Source: Seminavis robusta (taxonomy: Eukaryota; Bacillariophyta; Bacillariophyceae; Naviculales; Naviculaceae). From it: a stretch of DNA of 25,113 nucleotides. Numbering within the stretch: position 1 is the first letter of the stretch; every line of letters starts with the position of its first letter. Below the pieces are notes generated by a model. It was not told the origin of the DNA. It saw only the letters and a list, made by a program, of their open reading frames with translations, and ran no database searches. Positions 8,551-17,446 of this stretch are shown piece by piece. The stretch spans positions 1-25,113 of the forward strand of contig CAICTM010001645.1 in NCBI GenBank assembly GCA_903772945.1. Direction: 5' to 3'. Both the position numbers and the translations under genes were made by a program.

Positions 8551-10344
8551 CTTGTCAATACGGCTACCTTTCTTGTTCACACGAGGACGAAAGTTGGTGG
8601 GGTCACGACGAAAGGTTACGTCCAGGATCTTGAGGAATCGATTGAAACTTTCTGCCACACCGGTCGGAGCACGAGCCGTACACTCGACGCCTGGGTTTCC
8701 TTCGTATACTACCACTCGATCCGCCATGGCAGAAGCCATGACAAAGTCATGTTCCACCAAAAGAAGCGTCTTTCCGAGATGGTTGACAACCCACCGTTTC
8801 ATGACCTTGGCCGCGTTCACACGCTGTTCGCAATCCAAGCCAGCGCTGGGTTCGTCGATGAGATAGAACTGTGCTGGTTGACCCAAGCAGAGAGTAATGG
8901 CAAGACGCTGCATCTCACCACCACTCAAACTGGCTACGGGAAGGTCTTGGATTCGGTCCATCGAGAGGGGTTTCAGCACCAAGAGACGAAACAAACGATC
9001 CGACAGAGCTGCATTGATCTTCGTTTCCAGCAAGGCTCGGACGTTCCCTTGAAAGCGACGCAGCTTGGGGTACAATCCTTGTCTCTTGTAAGAGACTCCA
9101 AAAGAAGCCAGACTGTCGGTGGATTGATCCTGCAGGTTACCCGCCAACATCTCCATAAAGGTGGTCTTGCCAGTTCCATTTTCGCCCATCAATACAACAC
9201 ATTCTCCTTCTCGCAAGGCACCTGCCTCAACATGGAGCGTAAAGCCGGCCTCTTCGCCTCGAGTATAACTCATGGCAGGGTACTCAAAGATTCCAGTCTT
9301 GGGCGAGTCGGCAGCTTCCAGAGCGACACCTTCCTCCCTCTCCGGCAAGAGGTCACTGCTGGCAACCTTGAACGTCAGCTCATGGTCTCGAAACCGCATA
9401 TTATCGGCTGGGATGTAACCAGCAAGGAACTGGTTGATTCCATTTCGGACTCGACTGCGTCCAGTTACAACGCCATACGCTCCCGGACTTCCATAGAGAC
9501 ATTGCACATAGTCGGACATGGCATCCAAAATGGCAAGGTCGTGTTCCACCACAATGACATACTTTTCAGGAGATTCATGTACTAACGCGCGGATGAGTTT
9601 GGAAACCTTGAGACGCTGCTTAATGTCCAAGAATGAAGTCACTTCGTCAAACATGTAGACGGAAGCGTCACGACCAAGAACACAGGCAGTGGCGAATCGT
9701 TGGAGTTCGCCGCCACTCAGCTCTTCCACCTGGCGGTCCATCAAATGTTCGAGTTCCAATTCCTTCACATACTCGTCCATCCTACCACGTTCATCTCTCG
9801 CTTCCAATAGCGCCCGTACCTGCTTGCCTTGGAGACGTTTCACCAAACCGGTCTCCAGCTGCGGCTTGACGGCCACTGTTAGATTGTCTTGCACGATTCC
9901 TTGAAAGTACTTTTGAAGGTCGGATCCACGATAATGAGTAATAATTGAAGCCCAATCGGGAGGATTGTCATCAATGTTTCCAAGATTGGGTTTGAGCTTT
10001 CCGCTCAAAATATCGAGACACGTCGATTTGCCGGTACCGTTGGAGCCCAACAAGCCCAGCACATGACCGGGTCGCGGAACCGGTAATCCGTGGAGCTTGA
10101 AGGAGTTGGGACCGTAGCGGTGTGTGGTGTTGGTGGTCAAATTGGTAGGTAGTTTGACCACAGAGACCGCATCGCCGGGACACTGCTTGCAACGATTCAC
10201 GCAGACAGGACAAGCGTCTTCGGCGACAGTGACCTTCTTGTCCGATCCAATTTGAATGCAGGGCTTTCCACATCCGCCGGCATTCCTCTTCAAATAGTGA
10301 AAGGCTTCCGAGTTGGGTTTGACCTTGTCTGGATCAATCACCAC
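8494..10344 (-). CDS. ABCE1/RLI1-like tandem ATPase with degenerate iron-sulfur domain (5' end unresolved)
   Basis: Known ABCE1 proteins split ribosomes after termination and act in initiation, with two ABC nucleotide-binding domains and an N-terminal domain holding two 4Fe-4S clusters. Numbered from the GTG at 10344, Walker A sequences are GSNGTGKST (100-108) and GENGTGKTT. The signatures LSGGELQRFA and LSGGEMQRLA, Walker B MFDEVTSFLD and LIDEPSAGLD, and switch histidines VVEHDL and LVEHDF are all present. Hinge motifs GSPGAYGVVT and FRRDPTNFRPRVNK identify the family. The iron-sulfur domain is altered. The first Cys group (DKCKPKKC in yeast) reads DKVKPNSEAF, and the second reads CPVCVNRCKQCP, with its third Cys shifted by one residue. 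The frame continues upstream of 10344 without an ATG up to a TAA at 10525-10527, including KGKSTVTRGSKAAKEEAKR, so the real start needs a small upstream exon, a frameshift or non-ATG initiation. The family is certain; canonical function is doubtful. Confidence 0.9.
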   Translation of the reverse strand: MVIDPDKVKPNSEAFHYLKRNAGGCGKPCIQIGSDKKVTVAEDACPVCVNRCKQCPGDAVSVVKLPTNLTTNTTHRYGPNSFKLHGLPVPRPGHVLGLLGSNGTGKSTCLDILSGKLKPNLGNIDDNPPDWASIITHYRGSDLQKYFQGIVQDNLTVAVKPQLETGLVKRLQGKQVRALLEARDERGRMDEYVKELELEHLMDRQVEELSGGELQRFATACVLGRDASVYMFDEVTSFLDIKQRLKVSKLIRALVHESPEKYVIVVEHDLAILDAMSDYVQCLYGSPGAYGVVTGRSRVRNGINQFLAGYIPADNMRFRDHELTFKVASSDLLPEREEGVALEAADSPKTGIFEYPAMSYTRGEEAGFTLHVEAGALREGECVVLMGENGTGKTTFMEMLAGNLQDQSTDSLASFGVSYKRQGLYPKLRRFQGNVRALLETKINAALSDRLFRLLVLKPLSMDRIQDLPVASLSGGEMQRLAITLCLGQPAQFYLIDEPSAGLDCEQRVNAAKVMKRWVVNHLGKTLLLVEHDFVMASAMADRVVVYEGNPGVECTARAPTGVAESFNRFLKILDVTFRRDPTNFRPRVNKKGSRIDKEQRANGDYYKLVTEEEEA

Positions 10345-10989
10345 GATCCGCTTGGCTTCCTCCTTCGCAGCCTTCGAGCCCCTTGTTACAGTTGATTTGC
10401 CCTTGACGACAACCGTTATTCCCGGTCCACCCTGGAGCGGGCGGACGGGGCATGGCAGTAGTAGCCACGGCAGAGGGTAGTCATAGTTTGGTTGGTCATG
10501 ACGATGTGTTGGTTTGCTTGTTTGTTATTCTTGTGTTTCGCTTTTGTTGCTTTTGTTATTTTTTGTTTTTGTGGGAAGAGTTGACCTTGGGAAGAGGTGT
10601 GGACCTTGGATACCCGTATCGATGGTGGATGCTGTTGTGGGCGTTGTGGGTTTGGCCTCGTGTGAGGCGAAGCGAAACGTTTCAATTCAGAACGTGCTTC
10701 CACTCTGTTCTTCTCTGGTCTTCACAGGAAGATTCGGGACTGTTTCTGAGTCCATTCGTGACTTGACCTGGAAGCCTTTGCTAGTCCCCACGATGAGCGC
10801 ATGCCCTCCCACCACCGCGTCGAGCCTCTTAGTTAGATGTGTACAAAAAAAAAACACTTCAACGGATCACGATATCACGATCGCATCGTCACCGAAAAGC
10901 CTCCGCGCTGGCAGGTCTCATTCCCACACACCTCTTCAGAAAGCATCTCCTCAAAAACTGTGATCAGTTGCTGTCTGAATTGTCGCATT
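10345..10989. other. Divergent promoter region between the ABCE1-like gene and the gene at 10990
   Basis: The part nearest 10345 very likely still belongs to the ABCE1-like coding sequence on the minus strand, at least to about 10405 where the KGKS-type N-terminus reads well. The remainder is T/G-rich on the plus strand and shared as 5' flank by two divergent genes. No separate gene is recognised. Confidence 0.55.
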
Positions 10990-12063
10990 ATGTCAACCAC
11001 CACAGTTAGCCTCGCTACGATGGCAAGGTCTCCGAGGGTTAGATTTGCTGTGAACGAGGCATTTGAAGTACACAAAGAGGCCTTGGACGATCAACGGAGG
11101 AAGGAGCGGAAGAAGGCAAATGTATTTGAATCAATTGTATTGGTCGCCATTGCGAGCAAGTTTTTCATCGCGAAACGCTACTGAACAATTATTTCTTTGT
11201 TTTTGTTTTGTTGTTGTGTTATTATATATCAGGCATTAAGACGAAAACGAAAAATGGAAGAAGACGAAGCTAAGCTGAAGAATCGCGAGGAAACGGAGCT
11301 CTTCTTTGGCTTTCTGAATCGGATGGGAAGGGAGAAGCGAGACCGAATTCTTGGGTCGCAACCTGTTTATTGGTCAAATGTTGCTATGGCCCTTTCTGTG
11401 GCGCAAGAGGTGGGCCCCACGCTTGATGCATTCGATCGTTTTCTGACAGAGTTTGGAACAGGCGAAAAGAAAGATCACAGGAAGTACAAGATGGAGTTCA
11501 TGCAGACTGCTCTGACTGCATTGAAACAATCGGACACGTACACCCCATAAGACCGCTTTCTTCAGTTTTTGTTTGGCTTTGACGACGATACTCTTACAAC
11601 CCGTTTGTTGGAAGCAAATGGTCAGGACGGTGTTAATGTGGATGGGCTGCTCCAAGCAATTTACGGCGCCCAAGCCTGGGATCCAATGGCATTATTCCTG
11701 ATGCGTAACCTCCGTGTGGACATTCTCAAGGAATGGGACCGGAATGATGCAGCGTTGGTACAGCGCACACCAGAGGAAGAAGAGGACGGGGAACAGCGTC
11801 TTCCTCCTCCTGTGGATCGAGCACATTTAGCCGGCGGCGACGGAGATCGTGCATATGTGCAGATTCCTATTCCTATCGCGGAACCCACTGCTGTGGGGAC
11901 TGATGATGCGCGAGTGTCTGTTCGGGTGCAGGGAATCCTGAATCTAGAAAACGTCTTCATTGCGATGAATATTTACCATCCACCGGACGACGGCACAAAT
12001 GATATGCTTAAAAGAGCGGGAAGCAGCGACGCGTCGGAATCTACCGTCGCAGACGAAGCATAG
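10990..12063 (+). CDS. Hypothetical charged/coiled-coil protein gene interrupted by an in-frame TAA
   Basis: Exon 1 starts at ATG 10990 (MSTTTVSLATMARSPRVRF) and ends at 11121 or 11136; both donors are phase 0 (GTATTTG or GTATTG). Exon 2 starts at 11233 after ATATATCAG, continuing as ALRRKRKMEEDEAKLKNREE, a highly charged helix that may form a coiled coil. A folded-looking segment follows (ELFFGFLNRMGREKRDRIL, then PTLDAFDRFLTEFG). At 11548-11550 a TAA interrupts the frame, yet the same frame stays open and protein-like to 12063 (DRFLQFLFGFDDDTLTTRLL, GLLQAIYGAQAWDPMALFLM, then an acidic linker EEEEDGE). The second part has no ATG for its first 45 codons, so it is not an obvious separate gene. 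No GT-AG intron removes the TAA while keeping frame. No family is recognised. It is a nonsense allele, a readthrough gene or a sequence error. Confidence 0.55.
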
Positions 12064-13337
12064 GGGCATTATCATTATCTTCGGCACCAGTCGAATGCAT
12101 TGTGGAACCGACCAACACCTTGAACCAACAATCTACAAGTGCTGTAGCACTTAGGTATCAAATAGCCCTGTCTATGCATAAGACTGCCTCCAAATAGGAC
12201 ATGGCACGTGGCAAGGTTCTTCTTGATGGCTGTCCTGGCTATGTCCAAAAGTATTCTTCAAGGGAGAAGATCTTCCAATATGGAACCAAGTAGTTGATTG
12301 AATTTTCGTCACAGCAAGTGAACCGTAGCAATCAATGACTTTGAAGAAGATGAGGGTGGTCACCTATCAAATTCGATCTTGAAGAAGTTTCTCTCTTTGA
12401 GCAAGCCTGATGGAAAATTCATTCGTACCATCGTCTCTTGGGTGCCATCAGCTAGCTAGCTAGATGTATGCATATTTAGTACGGTGTATAGTGGGAGCTG
12501 ACACCATCCGCAAACTCCCGGAAAACCCATCCAGAGAAAATTCACAGACAAACTGATGCCCGCAGTTTTTCTCCTTCAATTTCAGCGCCTAACTTCTTTC
12601 TGTTATCTGTTTGAATGCAGGGGATTGTCGTCAAATAAATAACCCAGAGTGTCTGACAGTGGTCTGTAGATTTAAAAAGTGCGAAAATGTCTCCAATTTC
12701 TCTCGCCGCAGAAATTGAACCGAGATTAGAAAACGTAGCGGATTTCGGACATAGCTGACCTCTCCTTTTTAGTTTAGGCATTGGCCACAAGCACCAATCT
12801 GGCTTCATGATTGTGGTGGCACTCCAGAAGAAGACCTCCAACTTGAAACAACAAACACTATTGAAAATGAAATCTTCCTGTAGTTTTTGTGCTTCTGGAG
12901 GTTTTGTCGGTTAGGACACTCTTGTTTCCAAACATACTCTTCCTTGCCGACAAGATGGGTAAAAGACCTGCAACTAAACACCTAACTGAAGCAAAATGAC
13001 TAAACTTGCAGTGATATATATATATGGAATGAAGGTTGCGAGCTCTCTACCAAGAGCAAGAGGTTTTTGCAAATGAAGGAAGAGGTTTGGGTTGCCTCCA
13101 CTTCAACAACAATTGTTGCGTTTTGTTTTCTCCATTTTGGATTCGAATCGATGACGTCATTCTCATTCACGTACACGTACGTCAGTTGTGAAAAGATCGA
13201 CCTCTCGACAAAGATCCTTCCTTCCAAAAGCCAACGACCGCTCACAATTTTGCAACCGTTGCTGTTGTATCTGTTGTGTCTACCAAAAGCTACTTTACTC
13301 GTAGTCAATCTATCTATCTAGCTATCTAATCTGCACC
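12064..13337. other. Intergenic region upstream of the aminotransferase gene
   Basis: No gene is recognised in about 1.27 kb. It contains GCTAGCTAGCTAG at 12451-12463, a (TA)n run near 13014-13023, and TCTATCTAGCTATCTA just before the aminotransferase start. Small frames at 12172-12363 and 12542-12841 on the minus strand look accidental. Confidence 0.6.
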
Positions 13338-14679
13338 ATGGCCACCAAGACAGTCCAAGATCCCAAAGATGGAGTTGACTTTAGCTCTCTTCCTTGGAAT
13401 TTGAATCTCCCGGAGGAACACAAGTACCTGCATTTGACTACCGAAGGCGAATGGACTCAAGCGCACTACGATTTGTCCAAGGATGCCGGATCCTTGTTTG
13501 ATTCCCTCTACAAGTATTCGGACCGAACTCTTCCATTGGCTCCAGCCACCACGTCTCTCAACTACGGAACTACCATTTGGGAAGGACTCAAATGCTACCG
13601 CAAAGCCGATGGAACTCCCATTGTCTTTCGTGCCGATCGAAATTACGCCAGATTCTGCAACGGTGCCGATCAACTCTGTTTGCCCAAACCGTCCTTTGAA
13701 CTATTCATGAGAGCCATTCAATTCGCCGTCATGGAAAATTCACATTTGATTCCGCCTCATGGAGAAGGCATGAAATTGTACGTGCGTCCCATGTTGTTGG
13801 GAAGTGGACAACAATTGGGATTGTATCCTTCCAAGGAATTTAGTATGCTTTTTTACGTGTCACCAACCGGAAATTATTTCAAGTCCGCAACAGGTATGTA
13901 AACACTATGGTGCTATTAGTACTCCTGCTACTATTATACTATTGATGCATTCACCTCTAACTAACTCCTGTTCGATCCTTTTTCTCTCCCAATTCCTATC
14001 TATTGCAAAAAAATTAGGCGGCCTCAAGCTCCATTTGGAAACCAAACGATGTCGTGCCGCCCGTGGTGGAATGGGCGCCACCAAATGCGCCGGAAACTAT
14101 GCCACGGCACTCAAACCACTCATGGACGCCAAAAAACAGGGCTTTCACGACAATCTCTATCTCGAACTGGAAACTTATGCAAGTGGAGCACTCGGGGATG
14201 CCGTCTTGCAAGAAATGTCCGCCGCCAATGTCTTTTTGGTATTGAACACGGGAGAAATTGTCACTCCGGCGCTAGAACGAGGCACCATTTTGCCTGGAGT
14301 CACGAGAGAATCCGTGCTGGCAATGATTGAGAATTTTGCCGACGAACTAAAACCGGCCATGGAAGCCAGTACCGGACAAACTAACGTCCAAGCATCCTCA
14401 CGAGATGTCAAGGTGAGCGAATTTGCCAATGCCACCGAAGCCTTTTGTACCGGAACCGCTGCCGAAATTGCCTGCATTGGCAGCATTGCGACGGGGGAAG
14501 GTGAAGAAGCCTTTGAAAAGGTCTTTGAACACGGTCAACAGTTGCCCGGAGGACCCGTCACGGCGAAATTGTTGGATATGATTCGAGAAGTCATGGTCGG
14601 AACACGTACGTGTGATGCCATGAAGGGGTGGCTTCGAAATCCGCTGGATGCTCCAGCAGTCTTTTGCAAACAGGATTAG
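13338..14679 (+). CDS. Branched-chain amino acid aminotransferase (PLP class IV), one intron
   Basis: It transfers the amino group between Leu, Ile or Val and 2-oxoglutarate, the last step of their synthesis or the first of their breakdown. Exons are 13338-13893 and 14018-14679, joined by a 124-bp GTATGT...TTAG intron in phase 1, giving 405 residues and a TAG stop. The fold-type IV landmarks are in order: LNYGTTIWEGLKCYR with PIVFRADRNYARF, the MKLYVRPMLLGSG strand, RAARGGMGATKCAGNYA with Lys208 as the PLP lysine, NLYLELETYASGALGDAV, ANVFLVLNTGEIVTPALERG and TILPGVTRESVLAM. The start sits in CACCATGG, a strong context. The N-terminus (MATKTVQDPKDGVDFSSLPW) shows no signal or transit peptide, so a cytosolic enzyme is inferred. 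D-amino-acid aminotransferase and aminodeoxychorismate lyase are less likely, given the length and motif order. Confidence 0.93.
13894..14017 (+). other. Spliceosomal intron of the aminotransferase gene
   Basis: Donor GTATGT and acceptor AAATTAG join Gly186 (G|GC) exactly and restore the family sequence SATG-GLKLHLETKR. The intron carries in-frame stops in all useful frames, so splicing is required. Confidence 0.93.
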
Positions 14680-15468
14680 ACCACCACCAACAACAACAAA
14701 AATGCAAGCCGTCACCGAACAAAGGATTGATAGCTTTGTGTGATGGTCTTTCCTGCTGCTAGCCCACGATACGTTTTTGGGTTTTGAGTCTTGATTTGCC
14801 AGTAAATGCTGCGCTTGTTATTCTTCATAATTCTACTAAAGTTTTGTCTAGCTAGACCTGCCTGACCTGTAACCAACCATGCATTCGACGTTCCGATAGA
14901 ATGTGATCAACACTACAGAATGTACCACCTCGATTGCTGCCTGCCAGGATGTTTTCCTTATTTTCAAGCTTTTCATACCACTAAAACCCCAATCGTTCAC
15001 CAGCTTGAAAATCGGAGGGACCTAATCCGCGTTGCGGCTACATGTTGTAGTAATTGATTTCCTCTAGCTAGCCGACAGCTGCTACTGCGTGAGCGAGATG
15101 AAGCTGGGAAGCCAGAAGGCCAGCCCTATCCATGCTGGTGGTGTAGTGAGCAACATAGAAGATATGCAGGATGCATTCTACGGTACATGTCGCTCTTGCT
15201 TGTAACGGATCTCAATGCTCATCGGCTCCTAGGTATGGTTTGGATGTCCTACCTGGCTTAGTGCGGTAACTCAATGTAGTAAAAGACGCAGTCGAAGGCA
15301 AAAAAAGATATGGTAGACTAGTACAAATCTTCGTCATTTGTGCTGCTGGTCAGTATGAGGAAGCCGCCGGTTTCGAAGCAAAGGCAGATTGTGCGGAGTT
15401 TGGTGGTCCAACAAGGGCAAACGGAAATAGTTGTAGTAAATTGTATCATATGTAGTTGTCATGTCCTA
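14680..15468. other. Intergenic region between convergent genes
   Basis: This holds the 3' flanks of the aminotransferase gene (+) and the methyltransferase gene (-). It contains CTAGCTAGC at about 15064. No coding feature is recognised. Confidence 0.6.
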
Positions 15469-16383
15469 TTACTTTACAGCCTTGACGACAAACATGGGAT
15501 CTCCGGTATTCTGTTTTTGCACTGCAGCTGCCGTTGTCATCCAAGCAAATCCACTGGACGGGTTTTGAAGAATTTCCGTCATGCTGGGTGCCTTGGGTCG
15601 TTCCACCTTTTCGGGGAGGATATCCAAGGCTTCAATGCGATTCCACTTGGCAGTATAGTGAAAGTACGATCCCACAATGGTCATGCGACCAATATCATCA
15701 GCCTGTAACCACATATTGACAGCCTTTGACGGAAAACATCGATTGGAGAAACTCATGAGGGCCAATCCACCGGGTCGTAAAATCCGATGCATTTCTTGAA
15801 ATATTTCCTTTGGCTTGGTCAAGTAGTCTACCGACACCACATTGCAAATCACGTCAAAGGATGCATCCTCCAATTGCTCCAATTTCGGATTCTCATTCAA
15901 ATCCTGCACAAAGTAGTCTGTCAATTGTTTATTGGCTTCCAGCTCTTGTTGATTCATGCCAATGCCAACGACCTTGCCAAACGGTACAATGTCGTCGTCG
16001 GGCAGATGAGAGATCCAACTCGAACACAAATCGAGGACGTCCACATTAGTCTTCTTTTTCAGAGCCACGGCTGCCATTTCTTCTCGATAAAAGTTGGTCA
16101 GAGACTCAATGGCACGGTCGTCAATGTGTGTGACAAACCTGGGAGTGTCGTAGAAGAAATCATCTTTGGAATTGTCCAGTCGAGAAAGATCTTGCGTTGT
16201 GTACGGCCATTCTCCCGTGGCCAGGGAAAAGTCGGAAGCCTCAAACTCGCAAATCAATCGTTGCGCGGACAACCCTACAGGTTTCCGTCTTTGCCTACTA
16301 TTAGACAAGGAAGCAGAAAATCCATTGCAGACCGTCGTGAACAGCGCCGCCAAAGCAGAAATTCGGATAGTAGACACTATCAT
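15469..16383 (-). CDS. SAM-dependent methyltransferase (type 11-like), probably plastid-targeted
   Basis: The protein has 304 residues from the ATG at 16383, with an upstream in-frame ATG at 16467 as an alternative. I prefer 16383 because it puts a clean signal peptide first: MIVSTIRISALAALFTTVCNG, then Phe22 and a basic Ser/Arg stretch SASLSNSRQRRK, a diatom plastid-type presequence. The methyltransferase core follows: VDVLDLCSSWISHLP (about 115-128, motif I region), KVVGIGMNQQEL (137-148), DASFDVICNVVSVDYL (173-188) and FQEMHRILRPGGLALMSFSN (195-214), the typical type-11 order. The Gly-rich loop is replaced by Leu-Cys-Ser-Ser-Trp, so SAM binding is inferred from fold position rather than a standard GxGxG. 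The target molecule is unknown. The C-terminus ends in the strand PMFVVKAVK. The fold is well supported; location is an inference. Confidence 0.83.
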   Translation of the reverse strand: MIVSTIRISALAALFTTVCNGFSASLSNSRQRRKPVGLSAQRLICEFEASDFSLATGEWPYTTQDLSRLDNSKDDFFYDTPRFVTHIDDRAIESLTNFYREEMAAVALKKKTNVDVLDLCSSWISHLPDDDIVPFGKVVGIGMNQQELEANKQLTDYFVQDLNENPKLEQLEDASFDVICNVVSVDYLTKPKEIFQEMHRILRPGGLALMSFSNRCFPSKAVNMWLQADDIGRMTIVGSYFHYTAKWNRIEALDILPEKVERPKAPSMTEILQNPSSGFAWMTTAAAVQKQNTGDPMFVVKAVK

Positions 16384-17446
16384 TGTTGTTGGTTTCTGTA
16401 CTGGTTGGTAGGTTGCCGATCTGAGCAAGCAGAAGAGCACAATGTCATGATGATGGCAAGGGTTCATGGTCAAAGGAAAAGGCAGAGCTGCGTCAGTCAG
16501 CAAGAAAGATCCAAAGATCCAGATTTTAGTCGACTTAGTCAATGCAATCGTGGTGGGAGTGAACCATTCAAAGTCTTCGTCTTCCCTCGTCTCCTCGACT
16601 GAGACTCGAACTCGACTTCACTCTGACTGTCATCCAGATAAGTTGGAAGTATCAGTACGGTAACCTAAGCGGAGCAGATGTGATAAGCTTACTTAAAAGG
16701 CAAGGTTGGTATGGATAGCTGTATCGAAGCAGGCGTGAAAGCTGATATAAAAGGCAAGCACTTTCGAAGCAGCAGGGCTTGCAGAATCCAACAAGTTTCA
16801 CAGGAAGCTGGACGCACCGAGTTTTCGTCACTGCTCATCTCTCTGATTGTGTCTACCGTATCTACATATGAAAAGGGGAACCAAGATGGCGCCTTTTCTG
16901 TGCTTCCACGGTTCCTGTCGTTGTTTCATACCGCCTACGTATTGGTCGTAGCGACCAGCTTTGAATTACATGCATTTCCTATTTTAAAATAATGCCGATT
17001 GCATCCAATTCTACCGTACGATTGAATGAAATTCCTGTCGTAGTCGGCAGTACGTATTACGCCACTCTTCAGAGTCAGGTTGTAGTTTGATTCGGCATGA
17101 CATGAATGCTTGTTTTTTTGCTTCTTCCCCGATCGACGATCTGCCTCAACAGTTTTGAAAGCTGGCCGAAAAAACGCCGCGAGCTTGGATACGGTACCAT
17201 TCACTTCCGCTTTGGATGCTGAGGAAGCATACCGGTAGTACCGGTGGAACCTGTTGGCCGTGCCCTATACACTTCAGTAGCGATGCAAAAAGACAACGTG
17301 TACTGGGATTGTTGGCCCAGTTCACGAGGGAGACGGTTGCTAGCTACCCGCAGAGCTAAATTCGGCCAACTTCTACGCTCACCACAGAACATTAGATTTT
17401 CCGCCATCGAACAAGGGAAAACGGGCTGGATTGATTCCAAAAGTAG
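16384..17446. other. Intergenic region, no gene recognised
   Basis: About 1.06 kb lie between the 5' end of the methyltransferase gene and the 3' end of receptor gene A, both on the minus strand. It contains TACCGGTA at 17230-17237 and TACCGGTG at 17239-17246. No protein-like frame was recognised beyond shadows of the methyltransferase leader. Confidence 0.55.

Noticed and set aside
8328..8633. Possible small gene at the ABCE1 3' end
   Set aside because: Its internal peptide repeat is only the tandem duplication read in another frame.
8479..9585. Long 368-residue plus-strand frame
   Set aside because: It starts at a TTG, has no recognisable family motif, and is fully antisense to the well-supported ABCE1-like coding sequence.
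11538..11565. 28-bp GTACAC...TTCAG intron that would remove the premature TAA
   Set aside because: It is far shorter than the other introns here and shifts the frame by one, destroying the downstream sequence. Later AG sites checked to about 11730 do not restore the frame either.
11484..11565. 82-bp intron with donor GTACAAG and acceptor TTCAG
   Set aside because: The size is normal, but it is phase-2 out against phase-0 in, so the downstream frame is lost.
15787..16602. 271-residue plus-strand frame
   Set aside because: It is the antisense shadow of the methyltransferase gene, with Arg/Gln/Cys-rich composition and no domain resemblance.
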